Part shown: one piece after another, positions 62,180-64,000 of the stretch
Layout of the letters: each line of letters begins with the position of its first letter
How positions within the stretch are numbered: position 1 is the first letter of the stretch
Assembly (NCBI RefSeq): GCF_002105155.1
Contig: NW_019028989.1
Location: 682,001 to 746,000 of the forward strand
Origin: Lobosporangium transversale
Taxonomy: Eukaryota > Mortierellomycota > Mortierellomycetes > Mortierellales > Mortierellaceae
Reading direction: 5' to 3'
DNA: 64,000 nucleotides
Notes under the pieces: generated by a model
The model's database searches: none
What the model saw: only the letters and a program-made list of their open reading frames with translations
Told to the model about the DNA's origin: nothing
Translations under genes and position numbers: made by a program

Positions 62180-63492
62180 CCTTTCACTTAATAGGCGTCA
62201 CGTTATCCCCCTTAGAATCAGGACAGATACTTTGGTATTATTTTGCAGGTGTCAGTGTTCTGGCAGCAGCTGTAGGATTGTTTGGGATGTTTTCAGCTCT
62301 TGCAGCCAACAGGAAGGCTGTAAAAGCATTCGAGGCGTTGTACTTTTTGGCATTGATGACACAGGTGGCTTTTGTGATCTGGGCCATGACTTGGTGCAGG
62401 AAGAACAAGAGTAACTTCCTTACAGTCTGCAATGCTTCTAAAGATGGTCTGTTTGACCTCCCAGCCCCTGGATTTGTCTCGGGATGGTCCTGTGATAACA
62501 TGTTCTTGGCTCTGATGCTCTCCCTTGGCTTTGGTAATGCAATTTGGCTCATTTTCCATGTAAGTATATTATTGATTTGACATAAAAAAAAGACCGCTTG
62601 GGCTATTTACTATTTTAGTGGCGCATAGCCACAATGGAAAATTGGATTAGAAACAACACAAATTACATAGAGCGCAATTTATTGAGCTTGGATTGACCAA
62701 TCGTACCTCTCTTCCGTATTTGAAAATAACCACTAATCCATTTAAACAATAATTCAGATTTACATGACCAATCGTGTGATCCACTACGCTCGCGAGCTCT
62801 TTGCTGAGAAGGCGAACCGTTACAAGGTTCTGGGTGAGGCTGCAGTTAAGGAGCTGGATCGAGAGCAACAGATTCCTCTCAACTACACTAATATTGGAGG
62901 TTCTTCAAACGACCGCGAGCCTCCTCAACCTTCATACAGTGATGAGATTGAGTACAAAAATCCTCGCTCAGATGATTATCACCAGCAATCCAGAGCTGCA
63001 GCTGCAGGTTTTGGTTCTTATGGACATGACCTGCCTTCTCATCAGCAGCAGTTCCACCAGGGTTACCAGCCTTATACTCACCAACCTGCTGCTCCTGGAT
63101 TCAGCCATCGCGACTCTACTCAAGGACTGGATCTTGTGAATCCATACTATGATGATGGAACCATCCCTGCACCTCCGCCTCCACCTGTCGCTTCGTCTGC
63201 TCCTTTCGTGACTGTGCCAGGAGTTGGTCAATCGTTTGTTCATGGGTCCACCAATAAGATTCCCTCGCCATTTGATGATGATGTACCTGTTACTACACCT
63301 CCAGCACCAGCAACAGCACAGTCACCTAGCCAGGATATCAAAGTGCCAATGCCTCCATCACCACGCGACGAAGATGTTAAATCACCATCTTATCCTCCTG
63401 TGGATCTGCTTTCGCCTACTCTTGCTACACAACAAGCTAGTGGGAGTGGCAGCAACAACAATGGAAAGAGTGGTGAACCTTATCAATTTTAA
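61587..63492 (+). CDS. Four-helix membrane protein with Pro-rich cytosolic tail
   Basis: Exons 61587-61664, 61831-61879, 61968-61991 (a 24-nt microexon), 62195-62559 and 62758-63492, 416 residues, with all phases consistent. Four hydrophobic helices are seen: LATFIGGFLLALGGVGTWLY, ILWYYFAGVSVLAAAVGLFG, ALYFLALMTQVAFVIWAMTW and MFLALMLSLGFGNAIWLIF. A Cys-containing loop (CNASKDGLFDLPAPGF, then SGWSC) lies between helices 3 and 4. The C-terminal 220 residues are hydrophilic, rich in Pro/Ser/Gln with Tyr-containing motifs, suggesting a cytosolic signalling or sorting tail. I do not recognise a named family; the layout is tetraspan-like. Confidence 0.75.
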
Positions 63493-63619
63493 AGAAAGGG
63501 ATTTAAGAGAGCATTATTTTTTCATATCCATCAATCTTTTCGTTCTAAATACCAAATACCAAATACCAAGCAAATATACGGTGTGTTCATCATATGTAAA
63601 TAAACTACAATAACATTTC

Positions 63620-63653
<34 letters not shown>

Positions 63654-63793
63654 GTCATAAAAGCAATGTTCTCTGGTAAAGATGGATCTGCTATTATGTT
63701 GTGTGTCTGGCTTTGTTTAATAGAGATAGATCTGCAAGCCATTTTAGACCAATTTTTTTAAAAAAAAAAGACTTGTCAGCAAACTAAAAAACC

Positions 63794-63824
<31 letters not shown>

Positions 63825-63877
63825 CGTAATATCTTTTCCCGGATAATTTGTCGCTTGTTTATCCCTTTTGAACAATG

Positions 63878-63921
<44 letters not shown>

Positions 63922-64000
63922 TTAGAAACCGATAAAAGCAAACTCTTGGCTTTGGATGGGCTGTATACTGTGTGTGGCGTTGCCAATGAGAAAGGTCCTA
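63493..64000. other. 3' flank with poly-A/poly-T tracts
   Basis: Four long homopolymer runs (63625-63651, about 63761-63769, 63795-63813 and 63880-63919). No gene seen. Confidence 0.5.

Overview
The window is nuclear DNA of a fungus. It holds intron-rich protein genes with GT-AG introns, TATA boxes and AATAAA-like 3' ends, and very long poly-T/poly-A tracts in introns and spacers. RPB1, TAF9, TAF11, REX1, DUS1, DUS3 and NDUFAF3 homologues fit any eukaryote. A true E2F factor (lost in most Dikarya), a giant NACHT/pentapeptide/WD40 protein and Fanzor-type genes point to an early-diverging fungus; my best guess is Mortierellomycota. That placement is inference. I saw no tRNA, rRNA or CRISPR.

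Layout. 1-9884 is a giant inverted repeat. Positions x and 9885-x are complementary from the window edge to 3885/6000, with one mismatch seen at 3853/6032. Each arm carries the RPB1 promoter and first exons plus a small unknown two-exon gene. The 2.1-kb centre holds a dead pogo/Tigger-type transposase. 9005-15217 is the complete RPB1. 16097-19099 is the exonuclease REX1. 19327-20351 (-) is TAF9. 20740-23219 (-) is a broken gene with a FEN1/XPG-like nuclease domain followed by a Fanzor/TnpB-like RuvC nuclease (copy A). 26230-28976 (-) is DUS3, 29243-35675 the NLR-like NACHT/WD40 gene, 36457-37444 NDUFAF3, 37720-39713 (-) DUS1, 40317-41979 a GT49-like glycosyltransferase, 42309-43979 TAF11, 45709-49797 (-) E2F and 53827-55372 an amidohydrolase. 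56148-57165 (-) is a relic (copy C) and 57554-60972 a second broken FEN-Fanzor gene (copy B). 61587-63492 is a four-helix membrane protein.

Functional themes. Three genes belong to the RNA polymerase II machinery (RPB1, TAF9, TAF11), E2F is a cell-cycle regulator, and three genes act on RNA (REX1, DUS1, DUS3). They are interspersed with accessory DNA.

The most interesting system is the FEN-Fanzor family. Three degraded members lie in 64 kb. Two of them independently show a FEN1/XPG-type structure-specific nuclease domain joined to a TnpB-like RuvC domain with a zinc ribbon. I do not know of a description of this domain combination. The copies here carry frameshifts and deletions, so an active member would have to be elsewhere in the genome.
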